From positions 33,157-97,156 of the forward strand of contig JBCBYV010000020.1 in the NCBI GenBank assembly GCA_039815685.1: DNA of 64,000 bases, written 5' to 3'. This document shows positions 51,306-59,047 of this stretch, piece by piece (position 1 is the stretch's first letter; each line of letters begins with the position of its first letter). A program made the position numbers and the translations under genes. The DNA comes from Thermohalobaculum sp039815685. Lineage in GTDB: Bacteria > Pseudomonadota > Alphaproteobacteria > Rhodobacterales > Rhodobacteraceae. The notes under the pieces were generated by a model. That model searched no databases, was not told the DNA's origin, and saw nothing but the letters and a program-made list of their open reading frames with translations.

Positions 51306-53510
51306 TCAGCCGCCGCTGCGGCGTTCGATAACGACGGAAAGCGGGGCCATCGTCACGCCGCCCGCTCCTTCCAGCGCGAAGCGCAACGCGCCCCTCAGCG
51401 CCGCCTCCGTGGCCGGTGCCACCACGACCGCCGTACCCTGCCGCTTGGCGACGAGCGCGGCGATGGTCAGCGTCTGGTAGACCTGCCCCTCGGTCGTGGA
51501 GGCGGCGACGCCGCGGTCGGGCGAGATGGCGGCAAGGCCCGCCGTGCGCGCCGCCCGAAGGGCAGCGCCACCACCAATGCTGCGGCTGTCGAAATAGGCG
51601 AAGCCGTGCTCGGCAAGCGCCGCCAGCACCGGGGCGGACGGGCGCCCGCCGCTCACGCCGTCCTCGGTCAACGCCGCGGCGATGCCGAGCGGCATGGCCG
51701 CGAGCGCCGCTTCGACCGCCTCCGCGCCGAGGTCCGCCGGCAACTCGGCGATGACCTCGTGACCGGCCTCGCGCAGCCGCTCCGCCGTCGCGCGCGCGCT
51801 GTCGGCCGCCGCCTCGACACCGACGGTGACGGGGAAGGTGAGCCCCGCGATCATCTCGCTCGTCGCCCCGCCACCGGCTGGCGGCTCGAGCAGCACGAGG
51901 GCGATGGCCCGGGCTCCGCCCGGCAACGAGAAGTCCCGCGCATTGACGCGAAGGGCGGGGCCGGCGAGGGCCAGCCGCCCGTCGCCCGCCGCCTCCGTCG
52001 CTCCGCGGCTAGCGTCGTCCGCGGCGGCCGGCCCGTCATCGGGACCGTCATCGGGACCGTCATCGGAACTTGCCGCGGGCGCCAGCGCTGCACTCTCGGC
52101 AGCGTCACCGCTCGCCGCATCGCTCTCGCGCACGTCCTGCGCATTGCCCAGCACGACGATGCGCAGCCCATTGGGATCGGGCTTCGCACTCGGCAGAGGC
52201 ACGATTCCCGTCGCCGCATCCTCAACCGTCACACCGGGCGCTATGACGCCGCCGAGCGGGACCGTCTCCGCCTCGGGCGCGGCCGGGGCAGGGTCATCCG
52301 CAGGGGTGGAAGGCGGGCTTTCGACCGCCGGCGCGAGTGCTGCGATCTCCAACGGAGGCGCCTCCGCGCTCTCCGCCCCGGAGGCCGGTTCCGCGGTGTC
52401 GGCGCCCTCGGCCGCGTCGGCACTGGCGAGCGGGGCGCTCGACGCGTCCTCCGCAGGCGCCGTCACGGCGCTGGGGGCATCCGCGCCGGAAGGAGCCTCG
52501 ACAGGCGCCTCCACAGCGCTGCTGCTGCCCCCCGCCGGAGCAGCGCCCAGCGCCTCCAGCGCGCGCAGGGCGTCTTCGGGCGACATCTCGCCGATATTCT
52601 CAGGGTCCGGCAGCGTGGCCAGAATGTCCGGGTCGCCCGCACCGCCGCCTGCCGTCTCCTCGGCCGCGAGCGTAGCGGCGCGTTCGGCTTCCAGCGCCGC
52701 AAGCGCACGGCGTGCCTCTTCCGCGCTCATCGCCTCGGGATCGGCGGGCAAGACGCCGCCCGCTCCCCCGCCCGCTCCCGCGGTCGCATCGCCGGCACCC
52801 GGAACTGCAGGCGCCTCGGCAGCGGTGCCGCTATCGAGCAGCAGCGAGCGCGACTGATCCCCGCCCGCCGTCGAAGGCCGGGTGACGATCTGGGGCAGAG
52901 GCAGCGCTCCTCCCGTGCCGATGCCCTGTCCCGCGGACGCGGATCCGCCGAACGCCCCGCCCGCCGCCGGGCTCGGCGCACCCGACCCGATCAGCGCGCC
53001 CGGGGCGGGCGGGGCGGTCAGACCGCCGACACCCGGTGCCACGATCGCGCCGGGGCGTGACGGGCCGTCGCCGCTGCCGCCGCCGAGTGCCGCCGGGTCG
53101 AGCCCCGCGAGCGCGCTCGTATCCCCGCCGGGCTGGCTCGGCGCCACGATGGGGGCAGCCCCGCCGCCGGGCACCGCAACGCTCGGCGCCCGCGTCGGCG
53201 CACCTGCCGGCTCGCCGGGCATCGCGGTGGCCTCGGCGAAATTCCCTTCGGAGGTCGGCCCGCTCCGCCCCCGCTCCTCCCGGACCGCGGCCGTCTCGGG
53301 CCCGTCGCCGCGACCCTCGGCCGGCACCGCACCGCCGCCCTCGGTCGCTACGGTCTCCGCCGCCTCCTCGGGCTCGGGCGAGGGCAGGAGATAGGCCCCG
53401 CCGATCACCGCCAGCCCGGTGAGAAACGTCCCACTCAGGAGCCCCTTGATAAACCCGCCGGCCCAGCTGCCCTCTGACAGCTGGTTGCGGTGTCGCGTCT
53501 TCCAGCTCAT
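51306..53510 (-). CDS. Divergent polysaccharide deacetylase (YibQ/DUF610)-like protein, active site lost
   Basis: A 734-residue protein with a short cytoplasmic tip (MSWKTRHRNQLSEGSW), one membrane helix (FIKGLLSGTFLTGLAVIGGA), a long Ala/Pro/Glu/Ser-rich linker of about 420 residues and a C-terminal deacetylase-like domain (AIALVLLEPPAGG to PLSVVIERR). In active members the domain has IDDLG, LPHTPH and HLPMEP; here these read VLLEPP, VEAAAD and ELPADL, so the metal and acid/base residues are gone. The ATG at 53510 is chosen because it starts the topogenic sequence. The gene points against the trp genes and separates trpE from trpG. Probable non-enzymatic envelope role (inference). Confidence 0.75.
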   Translation of the reverse strand: MSWKTRHRNQLSEGSWAGGFIKGLLSGTFLTGLAVIGGAYLLPSPEPEEAAETVATEGGGAVPAEGRGDGPETAAVREERGRSGPTSEGNFAEATAMPGEPAGAPTRAPSVAVPGGGAAPIVAPSQPGGDTSALAGLDPAALGGGSGDGPSRPGAIVAPGVGGLTAPPAPGALIGSGAPSPAAGGAFGGSASAGQGIGTGGALPLPQIVTRPSTAGGDQSRSLLLDSGTAAEAPAVPGAGDATAGAGGGAGGVLPADPEAMSAEEARRALAALEAERAATLAAEETAGGGAGDPDILATLPDPENIGEMSPEDALRALEALGAAPAGGSSSAVEAPVEAPSGADAPSAVTAPAEDASSAPLASADAAEGADTAEPASGAESAEAPPLEIAALAPAVESPPSTPADDPAPAAPEAETVPLGGVIAPGVTVEDAATGIVPLPSAKPDPNGLRIVVLGNAQDVRESDAASGDAAESAALAPAASSDDGPDDGPDDGPAAADDASRGATEAAGDGRLALAGPALRVNARDFSLPGGARAIALVLLEPPAGGGATSEMIAGLTFPVTVGVEAAADSARATAERLREAGHEVIAELPADLGAEAVEAALAAMPLGIAAALTEDGVSGGRPSAPVLAALAEHGFAYFDSRSIGGGAALRAARTAGLAAISPDRGVAASTTEGQVYQTLTIAALVAKRQGTAVVVAPATEAALRGALRFALEGAGGVTMAPLSVVIERRSGG

Positions 53511-53852
53511 CGCCTCGCCAACTCCCCCAAAGGCCCGTCGCAGCGCCCCCCGTCGCGCCGACGATGCCAACCTGACCCGCCCTTCGCCCGCGCACAAGTG
53601 CGCCCGACGCGCCGCGATCCGGGCCGAACCGCAGCATGCAGCACCCAAATGGGCCACACGGCGCGCCAGATGACGGGCCGCCAGACCCGCGGCACCGCTC
53701 GCAGCGACCACCGCATGGCGGGCGCGGCGCTTGACGCAGCCGCCCGCGCCGCGCCATCACCGGGGCGCGCCGATGCACCTCGACACGCCGGGGCATCGGA
53801 CCTATGGCGCCCCGCTTGGCGCCCAACCGGAAGCGCCGAAGCGAGCCGCCGC
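53511..53852. other. Divergent intergenic region between deacetylase-like gene and trpG
   Basis: 342 bases with no convincing gene; the frames present are Arg/Ala-rich without motifs. It must hold the promoter for the deacetylase-like gene and probably one for trpG-trpD-trpC, since trpE transcription cannot easily reach trpG through the inverted gene. No leader-peptide Trp-codon run or tRNA was seen. Confidence 0.5.
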
Positions 53853-54461
53853 ATGATTCTGCTCATCGACAACTATGACAGCTTCACCTTCAACCTCGTT
53901 CATTATCTTGGCGTTTTGGGGGCGGAAGTCCGGGTCGAGCGGAACGACGCGCTGACTGCCCGGCAGGCGGTCGCCCTCGGCCCCCAGGCGGTGGTGCTCT
54001 CGCCCGGACCCGGCACGCCGGATCAGGCGGGGATCTGCCTCGATCTCATCGCCGAGGCACCCGAGAGCCTGCCGATCCTCGGCGTCTGCCTCGGCCATCA
54101 GGCCATCGGGCAGGTCTACTGCGCGACCGTGGAGCGCTGCCACGAGGTTCTTCACGGCAAGCTCTCGACCGTCAGCCATAGCGGCACGGGGCTCTTCGAG
54201 GGGCTGCCCCAGGGCTTTCTCGCCACCCGCTACCATTCGCTCACCGTCGCGCCCGAGAGCGTGCCCGACACGCTCGAGATCACCGCGCGCTCGCAATCGG
54301 GCGTCGTCATGGGGCTCTCGCATCGCATGCGGCCCGTGCACGGCGTGCAGTTCCATCCCGAATCCATCGCCAGCGAACACGGCCACGCGATCCTCGCCAA
54401 CTTCCTGCGCATCGCAGGTATGGAACCGACAGAGAGGGTCGGTACGGAGACGGGGGCATGA
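53853..54461 (+). CDS. trpG: Anthranilate synthase component II (glutamine amidotransferase)
   Basis: Provides ammonia from glutamine to TrpE. The 202-residue class I amidotransferase has the catalytic Cys in LGVCLGHQAIGQ, the His/Glu pair in VQFHPESIAS, and the oxyanion segment VVLSPGPGTPDQAG. The N-terminus MILLIDNYDSFTFNL is standard. ATG 53853 is the family start; upstream in-frame sequence is not protein-like. It overlaps trpD by 4 bases (ATGA), so the pair is coupled. The separation from trpE by an inverted gene is unusual. Confidence 0.95.
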   Translation: MILLIDNYDSFTFNLVHYLGVLGAEVRVERNDALTARQAVALGPQAVVLSPGPGTPDQAGICLDLIAEAPESLPILGVCLGHQAIGQVYCATVERCHEVLHGKLSTVSHSGTGLFEGLPQGFLATRYHSLTVAPESVPDTLEITARSQSGVVMGLSHRMRPVHGVQFHPESIASEHGHAILANFLRIAGMEPTERVGTETGA

Positions 54462-55495
54462 GCGCGGAGGCCGCGGGGGATCTCAGGCCGCTGATCGGCC
54501 GCGCTGCCGCCGGCCCGCTCAGCCGGGGCGAGGCGGAGCAGGCCTTCGACATCATCATGGCCGGCCAGGCCACGCCCGCGCAGGTCGCGGGCTTTCTCAT
54601 GGCGCTCGCGATGCGCGGCGAGAGCGTCGACGAAATCGCCGGGGCAGCCAGCGTCATGCGCGCCCGCGCGACGCGGGTCTCGGCCCCGATGGGCGCCATC
54701 GACATCGTGGGCACGGGCGGCGACGGCAAGGGCACGCTCAACATCTCGACGGCCGCGGCCATCGTGGTGGCGGGCGCGGGCGTGCCCGTGGCCAAGCACG
54801 GCAACAAGGCGCTCTCCTCCCGCGCGGGCGCCGCCGACGCGCTCGGCCAGCTCGGCGTCGAGGTGATGGTGCCCGCATCCGTCGCCGAGAAGGCGCTGGC
54901 GACATGCGGACTCTGCTTCATGATGGCGCCGATGCACCACTCGGCGATGCGCCATGTCCAGCCCGTGCGCATGGAGCTCGGCGTGCGCACCGTCTTCAAC
55001 ATCCTCGGCCCGCTGACCAACCCCGCGGGCGTCCGGCGCCAGCTTACCGGCGCCTTCGCCCCCTATCTCCTCCGTCCCATGGCTGAGACGCTCCGCGCGC
55101 TCGGATCCGAGGCGGCCTGGCTCGTCCACGGCTCTGACGGAACGGACGAGATCGCCATCTCGGGCCCCACCAAGGTCGTGGCGCTCGAGAACGGCGAGAT
55201 CCGGGAGTTCGAAATCGCGCCCGAGGATGCCGGCCTGCCGACGCACCCCTTCGAGGCGATCCTCGGGGGCACGCCGGAGGAGAACGGCAGGGCCCTCAAG
55301 CGCCTCCTCGAGGGTGAGCCGGGCGCCTACCGCGATGCGGTTCTTCTCAACGCCGCGGCCGCCCTCGTGGTCGCCGGACGTGCCGCCGATCTCGCCGACG
55401 GCGCCCGGATCGCGGCGGAGAGCATCGACAGCGGCGCGGCGCGGGCGAAGATCGCCGAACTTGCAGCCATCACCACCGCCGCCGCTGCAGAATAG
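54458..55495 (+). CDS. trpD: Anthranilate phosphoribosyltransferase
   Basis: Transfers phosphoribosyl from PRPP to anthranilate, the second step in tryptophan synthesis. The 345-residue protein has the PRPP-binding GTGGDGKGTLNIST and KHGNKALSSRAGAADALGQL, and the anthranilate/metal-site FMMAPMHHSAMRHV and FNILGPLTNPAG segments. It overlaps trpG by 4 bases (ATGA) and is followed by trpC 115 bases later. All key motifs are present. Confidence 0.95.
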   Translation: MSAEAAGDLRPLIGRAAAGPLSRGEAEQAFDIIMAGQATPAQVAGFLMALAMRGESVDEIAGAASVMRARATRVSAPMGAIDIVGTGGDGKGTLNISTAAAIVVAGAGVPVAKHGNKALSSRAGAADALGQLGVEVMVPASVAEKALATCGLCFMMAPMHHSAMRHVQPVRMELGVRTVFNILGPLTNPAGVRRQLTGAFAPYLLRPMAETLRALGSEAAWLVHGSDGTDEIAISGPTKVVALENGEIREFEIAPEDAGLPTHPFEAILGGTPEENGRALKRLLEGEPGAYRDAVLLNAAAALVVAGRAADLADGARIAAESIDSGAARAKIAELAAITTAAAAE

Positions 55496-55610
55496 CCTCC
55501 CGGCGCGCCGGGCCGGCCCTTGCCCCACATTCCCCCCGCGGCGCGGCACGACCGCATAGCCTGGCGCGCCCCCGGTTCACTCCGACGAAAAAAGCGTCTA
55601 GGACGCGCGC

Positions 55611-56429
55611 ATGAGCACCATTCTCGACCGCATCAAGGCCTACAAGCTCGACGAGGTCGCCGCCGCCAAGGCCGCGCGCCCGCTCGCCGATATCGAGGGC
55701 GCCGCGCGCGCCGCCGGGCCCGTCCGCCCCTTCCGTGCAGCGCTCTCTGCGGCCTCGACCGAGGGATACGGCCTCATCGCGGAGATCAAGCGCGCCTCGC
55801 CGTCGAAGGGGCTCATCCGCGCCGATTTCGACCCCGCGGCCCTCGCCGCGGCCTACGCCGCCGGCGGAGCCGCCTGCCTCAGCGTGCTGACGGACGCGCC
55901 GAGCTTCCAGGGCGATCCGACCTACATGGCCGCCGCCCGCAGCGCCTGTCCGCTACCCGCCCTTCGCAAGGACTTCATGTACGACCCCTACCAGGTGGCC
56001 GAGGCCCGCGCCTGGGGCGCCGACTGCATCCTCGTAATCATGGCGAGCGTGGAGGACGCGCTGGCGGCCGAACTCCACGCCGCCGCCCTCCATTGGGGCA
56101 TGGACACGCTTGTCGAGGTGCATGACGAGGCCGAGCTCGACCGCGCCCTCGCGCTCGATGCCCCCCTCATCGGCATCAACAACCGCAACCTCCATACTTT
56201 CGAGACAACGCTCGAGACCACCGAGCGCCTCGCCCCCCGCGTGCCCGCTGACCGCGAGGTGGTGGGAGAGAGCGGGCTCTTCACCCCGGCCGATCTCGCG
56301 CGCCTCGCTGGGATCGGCACGCGCCGCTTCCTGATCGGGGAGAGCCTGATGCGCCAGGAGGACGTGGCCGCCGCCACCCGCGCCATTCTCGCCGATCCCC
56401 TTCCCGCCACCAAGCGAGGCGCCGCATGA
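55611..56429 (+). CDS. trpC: Indole-3-glycerol phosphate synthase
   Basis: Closes the indole ring in tryptophan synthesis. The 272-residue TIM barrel has the catalytic Lys and Glu strand AEIKRASPSKGLIR, the LRKDFMYDPYQVAEARAWGA segment, GINNRNLHTF and GESGLFTPADL. It is a stand-alone TrpC, not fused to TrpF; trpF and trpAB are not in the window. It overlaps moaC by 4 bases (ATGA), so the tryptophan and molybdopterin genes form one transcript. Confidence 0.95.
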   Translation: MSTILDRIKAYKLDEVAAAKAARPLADIEGAARAAGPVRPFRAALSAASTEGYGLIAEIKRASPSKGLIRADFDPAALAAAYAAGGAACLSVLTDAPSFQGDPTYMAAARSACPLPALRKDFMYDPYQVAEARAWGADCILVIMASVEDALAAELHAAALHWGMDTLVEVHDEAELDRALALDAPLIGINNRNLHTFETTLETTERLAPRVPADREVVGESGLFTPADLARLAGIGTRRFLIGESLMRQEDVAAATRAILADPLPATKRGAA

Positions 56430-56914
56430 GCGGCGGCGCCGGAAAGACCTTCACCCATTTCGACGCGGAGGGCCGCGCGCAGATGGTGGATGTGGGCGAC
56501 AAGCCCGTCACCCGCCGCCAGGCCACCGCCCGCGGCGCGGTGCGCATGGCCCCCGAGACACTGAGGATGATCGTCGAGGGCCGCGCGAAGAAGGGCGACG
56601 TTCTCGCCGTCGCGCGCCTCGCCGGCATCATGGCAGCCAAGCGCACGCCCGATCTTATCCCCCTTTGCCACCCGCTGATGCTCTCGAAGGTCAGCGTCGA
56701 TCTCCGCCCCGCCCCGCCGGACCGCATCGAGATCGAGGCGACCTGCGAGCTCGCGGGGCAGACGGGCGTCGAGATGGAGGCGCTCACCGCCGCCAGCATC
56801 GCAGCGCTCACCGTCTACGACATGGTCAAGGCCGTCGACCGCGGCATGGTCGTCGAGGAGATCCGCCTCACCCGGAAATCCGGCGGCAAGTCGGGCGACT
56901 GGCAGGCGGATTGA
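56426..56914 (+). CDS. moaC: Cyclic pyranopterin monophosphate synthase accessory MoaC
   Basis: Converts the MoaA product to cyclic pyranopterin monophosphate in molybdopterin synthesis. The 162-residue protein has FTHFDAEGRAQMVDVGDK and the active-site RLAGIMAAKRTPDLIPLCHP read as two parts, plus the C-terminal MVKAVDRGMVVEEIRLTRKS segment. It is coupled to trpC by ATGA and is followed 13 bases later by moeA. moaB is about 52 kb away in this window. Confidence 0.95.
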   Translation: MSGGAGKTFTHFDAEGRAQMVDVGDKPVTRRQATARGAVRMAPETLRMIVEGRAKKGDVLAVARLAGIMAAKRTPDLIPLCHPLMLSKVSVDLRPAPPDRIEIEATCELAGQTGVEMEALTAASIAALTVYDMVKAVDRGMVVEEIRLTRKSGGKSGDWQAD

Positions 56915-56927
56915 GCGCGGAAACCCC

Positions 56928-58127
56928 ATGCTGAGCGTCGACGAAGCCCGCGCCCGCGTCCTCTCCCTCGTGGCACCCTTCGGCACCGAACGGGTGGCCC
57001 TGACGGAGGCGGCCGGGCGCATGCTGGCCGAGGATGCCATCGCGATCCGCGCCCAGCCACCGTTCGCCGCCTCGGCGATGGACGGCTACGCGGTCCGCGC
57101 GGCCGAGGCTGCGGCGGGCGCCACGCTCGCCGTCGCCGGAGAGTCGGCGGCCGGCCATCGCGCACCCATGGCCCTGCCCCCAGGGGCGGCCATCCGCATC
57201 TTCACCGGCGCGCCGATGCCTGAGGGCGCGGACAGCATCCTGATCCAGGAGGATGCGGAGCGCGACGGCGACCGGATCACGGTCCGCGAGGCTCCGGCAC
57301 CCGGCGCCCATCTGCGCCCCGCTGGCGCCGATTTCGCCGAAGGATATCGTCTGACCGCTCCCCGCCATCTCGGCCCGCGGGAGATCGGGCTTCTCGCCGC
57401 GATGAACGTGGCCGAGCCGGCCGTCTCCCGCCGTCCTACCGTCGCCATCGTGCCCACGGGCGACGAGCTCGTCTGGCCCGGGGAGCATCCCGGCCCCGAC
57501 CAGATCATCGCCTCGAGCGCCCCTGCGCTGGCCGCCCGCGTCGCCGCCGCAGGCGCCGTCCCCCGCCTCTGCCCCATCGCGCGCGACACGCGGGAAAGCC
57601 TCCTCGCCGCGCTCGATGCCGCCCGGGGCGCGGACATCCTCGTCACCCTCGGCGGCGCTTCGGTGGGCGACCACGATCTCGTGGCGGAGGTTCTCGGCGA
57701 TGCCGGCCTCTCGCTCGACTTCTACAAGATCCGCATGCGTCCCGGAAAACCGCTGATGGCCGGCCGGATCGCAGACGGCCCCGCCATGCTCGGCCTGCCC
57801 GGCAACCCGGTTTCGGCCATGGTCTGCGCCGAGCTCTTCCTCGTCCCCGCCATCGCCCGCTGCCTCGGCTGGCCGGCCGACGCGCTCGCCCCGCGCCTCC
57901 TGACCGGCATCCTCGCTCACGATCTCGGGGCGAACGGGGACCGGGAGCACTACATGCGCGCCACGCTCGCCTGGGACGCCGACGGCCGGGCGCGCCTCAC
58001 GGTCGCCGGGCGGCAGGACTCGAGCCTGCAGAGCGTCCTCGCCGACGCCTCGGCGCTCGTCCGCCGCATGCCGGGCGCGGGCCCGCTCCCCGCCGGCAGC
58101 GCGGTCGATTACCTGCCCCTCGGCTGA
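56928..58127 (+). CDS. moeA: Molybdopterin molybdenumtransferase
   Basis: Inserts molybdenum into adenylated molybdopterin. The 399-residue protein follows the MoeA domain order: an N-terminal lid with ASAMDGYAVRA, the GAPMPEGADSILIQE and MNVAEPAVSRRPTVAIVPTGDELV segments, the MPT-binding VTLGGASVGDHDL, and MRPGKPLMAG with LGLPGNPVSAMVCAELF. It lies 13 bases after moaC. It ends 164 bases before lexA, whose own promoter and SOS box are in the gap. Confidence 0.94.
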   Translation: MLSVDEARARVLSLVAPFGTERVALTEAAGRMLAEDAIAIRAQPPFAASAMDGYAVRAAEAAAGATLAVAGESAAGHRAPMALPPGAAIRIFTGAPMPEGADSILIQEDAERDGDRITVREAPAPGAHLRPAGADFAEGYRLTAPRHLGPREIGLLAAMNVAEPAVSRRPTVAIVPTGDELVWPGEHPGPDQIIASSAPALAARVAAAGAVPRLCPIARDTRESLLAALDAARGADILVTLGGASVGDHDLVAEVLGDAGLSLDFYKIRMRPGKPLMAGRIADGPAMLGLPGNPVSAMVCAELFLVPAIARCLGWPADALAPRLLTGILAHDLGANGDREHYMRATLAWDADGRARLTVAGRQDSSLQSVLADASALVRRMPGAGPLPAGSAVDYLPLG

Positions 58128-58194
58128 CCCTGGAACCGTTGCCCAAAGGACTCATTCGGGCGGTGTTCCCCTTCCACAACCGGACCAAGAACGC

Positions 58195-58223
58195 TTGACA
58201 CAAAAGGCGAACAATTTTAGAAC
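58195..58223 (+). promoter_or_regulatory. lexA promoter
   Basis: TTGACA (58195-58200) is a consensus -35. A 17-base spacer places the -10 at 58218-58223 (TAGAAC, 4 of 6). The SOS box covers the -10 and the right part of the spacer, which fits autorepression. Confidence 0.65.
58209..58223 (+). promoter_or_regulatory. SOS box (LexA operator), GAAC-N7-GAAC
   Basis: GAACAATTTTAGAAC matches the alphaproteobacterial LexA operator GTTC-N7-GTTC read on the other strand. It lies 69 bases before the lexA ATG and overlaps its -10 region. The following bases make a second half, GTTC at 58224-58227, so GAACGTTC is also palindromic here. Confidence 0.85.
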
Positions 58224-58291
58224 GTTCTCAATTAAAGACACGCGATCACTGGTCTCCACAGGTCCAGTCAAAGACGAAGAGGGGTATCGCG

Positions 58292-59047
58292 ATGCTCACG
58301 CGTAAGCAGCACGACCTGCTCATGTTCATCCACAAGCGGGTTCAGCGGGACGGCGTCTCGCCCTCCTTCGACGAGATGAAGGAGGCGCTCGATCTGCGCT
58401 CCAAGTCGGGCATCCATCGCCTGATCACCGCGCTTGAGGAGCGGGGCTTCATCCGCCGCCTCGCGCACCGGGCCCGCGCCATCGAGATCCTGCGTCTGCC
58501 GGAGAACGTGGCGGCGGAGATGCCGCGTGCAGGCTTCCGCCCCGAGGTGATCGACGGGGATCGCAGCGGCCCGCCGCCCAGCAGCAGCAGCAGCCCCTCC
58601 ACGCCCGAGATCGATGCCCTCAGCCGCCTCGGCGCCGCCCCCGTCCAGCGCGGGGAGGAGGCGGCAATGGTGCCGCTCGTCGGTCGCATCGCGGCCGGCA
58701 GCCCCATCGAGGCCATCGAGAACGGCGCCCATCGCCTCGGCGTGCCGAGCGGCATGATCGACGGCGCGGGCGAGCACTACGCGCTCGAGGTCAAGGGCGA
58801 CTCGATGATCGACGCCGGGATCCATGACGGCGATGTCGTGGTCGTCCGCCGCCAGCAGACCGCGAACAACGGCGATATCGTCGTGGCGCTGATCGAGGAC
58901 CATGAGGCGACGCTGAAGCGCCTGCGCCGCAAGGGCGACGCCATCGCACTCGAGGCCGCCAACCCGGCCTACGAGACCCGGCTCTACCGGGCGGGCCGCG
59001 TCAAGATCCAGGGCAAGATGGTCGGCCTCATCCGCACCTATCGCTGA
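58292..59047 (+). CDS. lexA: LexA repressor
   Basis: SOS regulator and self-cleaving protease, 251 residues. The N-terminal winged helix reads MLTRKQHDLLMFIHKRVQRD then SPSFDEMKEALDLRSKSGIHRLI. A Ser/Pro-rich linker (residues 94-105) is longer than in most LexA proteins. The C-terminal S24 domain has the cleavage bond Ala135-Gly136 in VGRIAAGSPI, Ser171 in VKGDSMIDAG and Lys209 in HEATLKRLRR. It is autoregulated by the SOS box at 58209. Its last 10 bases overlap the convergent comEC gene. Confidence 0.95.
   Translation: MLTRKQHDLLMFIHKRVQRDGVSPSFDEMKEALDLRSKSGIHRLITALEERGFIRRLAHRARAIEILRLPENVAAEMPRAGFRPEVIDGDRSGPPPSSSSSPSTPEIDALSRLGAAPVQRGEEAAMVPLVGRIAAGSPIEAIENGAHRLGVPSGMIDGAGEHYALEVKGDSMIDAGIHDGDVVVVRRQQTANNGDIVVALIEDHEATLKRLRRKGDAIALEAANPAYETRLYRAGRVKIQGKMVGLIRTYR

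Noticed and set aside
53507..53872. 121-residue minus-strand frame before the deacetylase-like gene
   Set aside because: It overlaps the starts of trpG and of the deacetylase-like gene and is Arg/Ala-rich without features.
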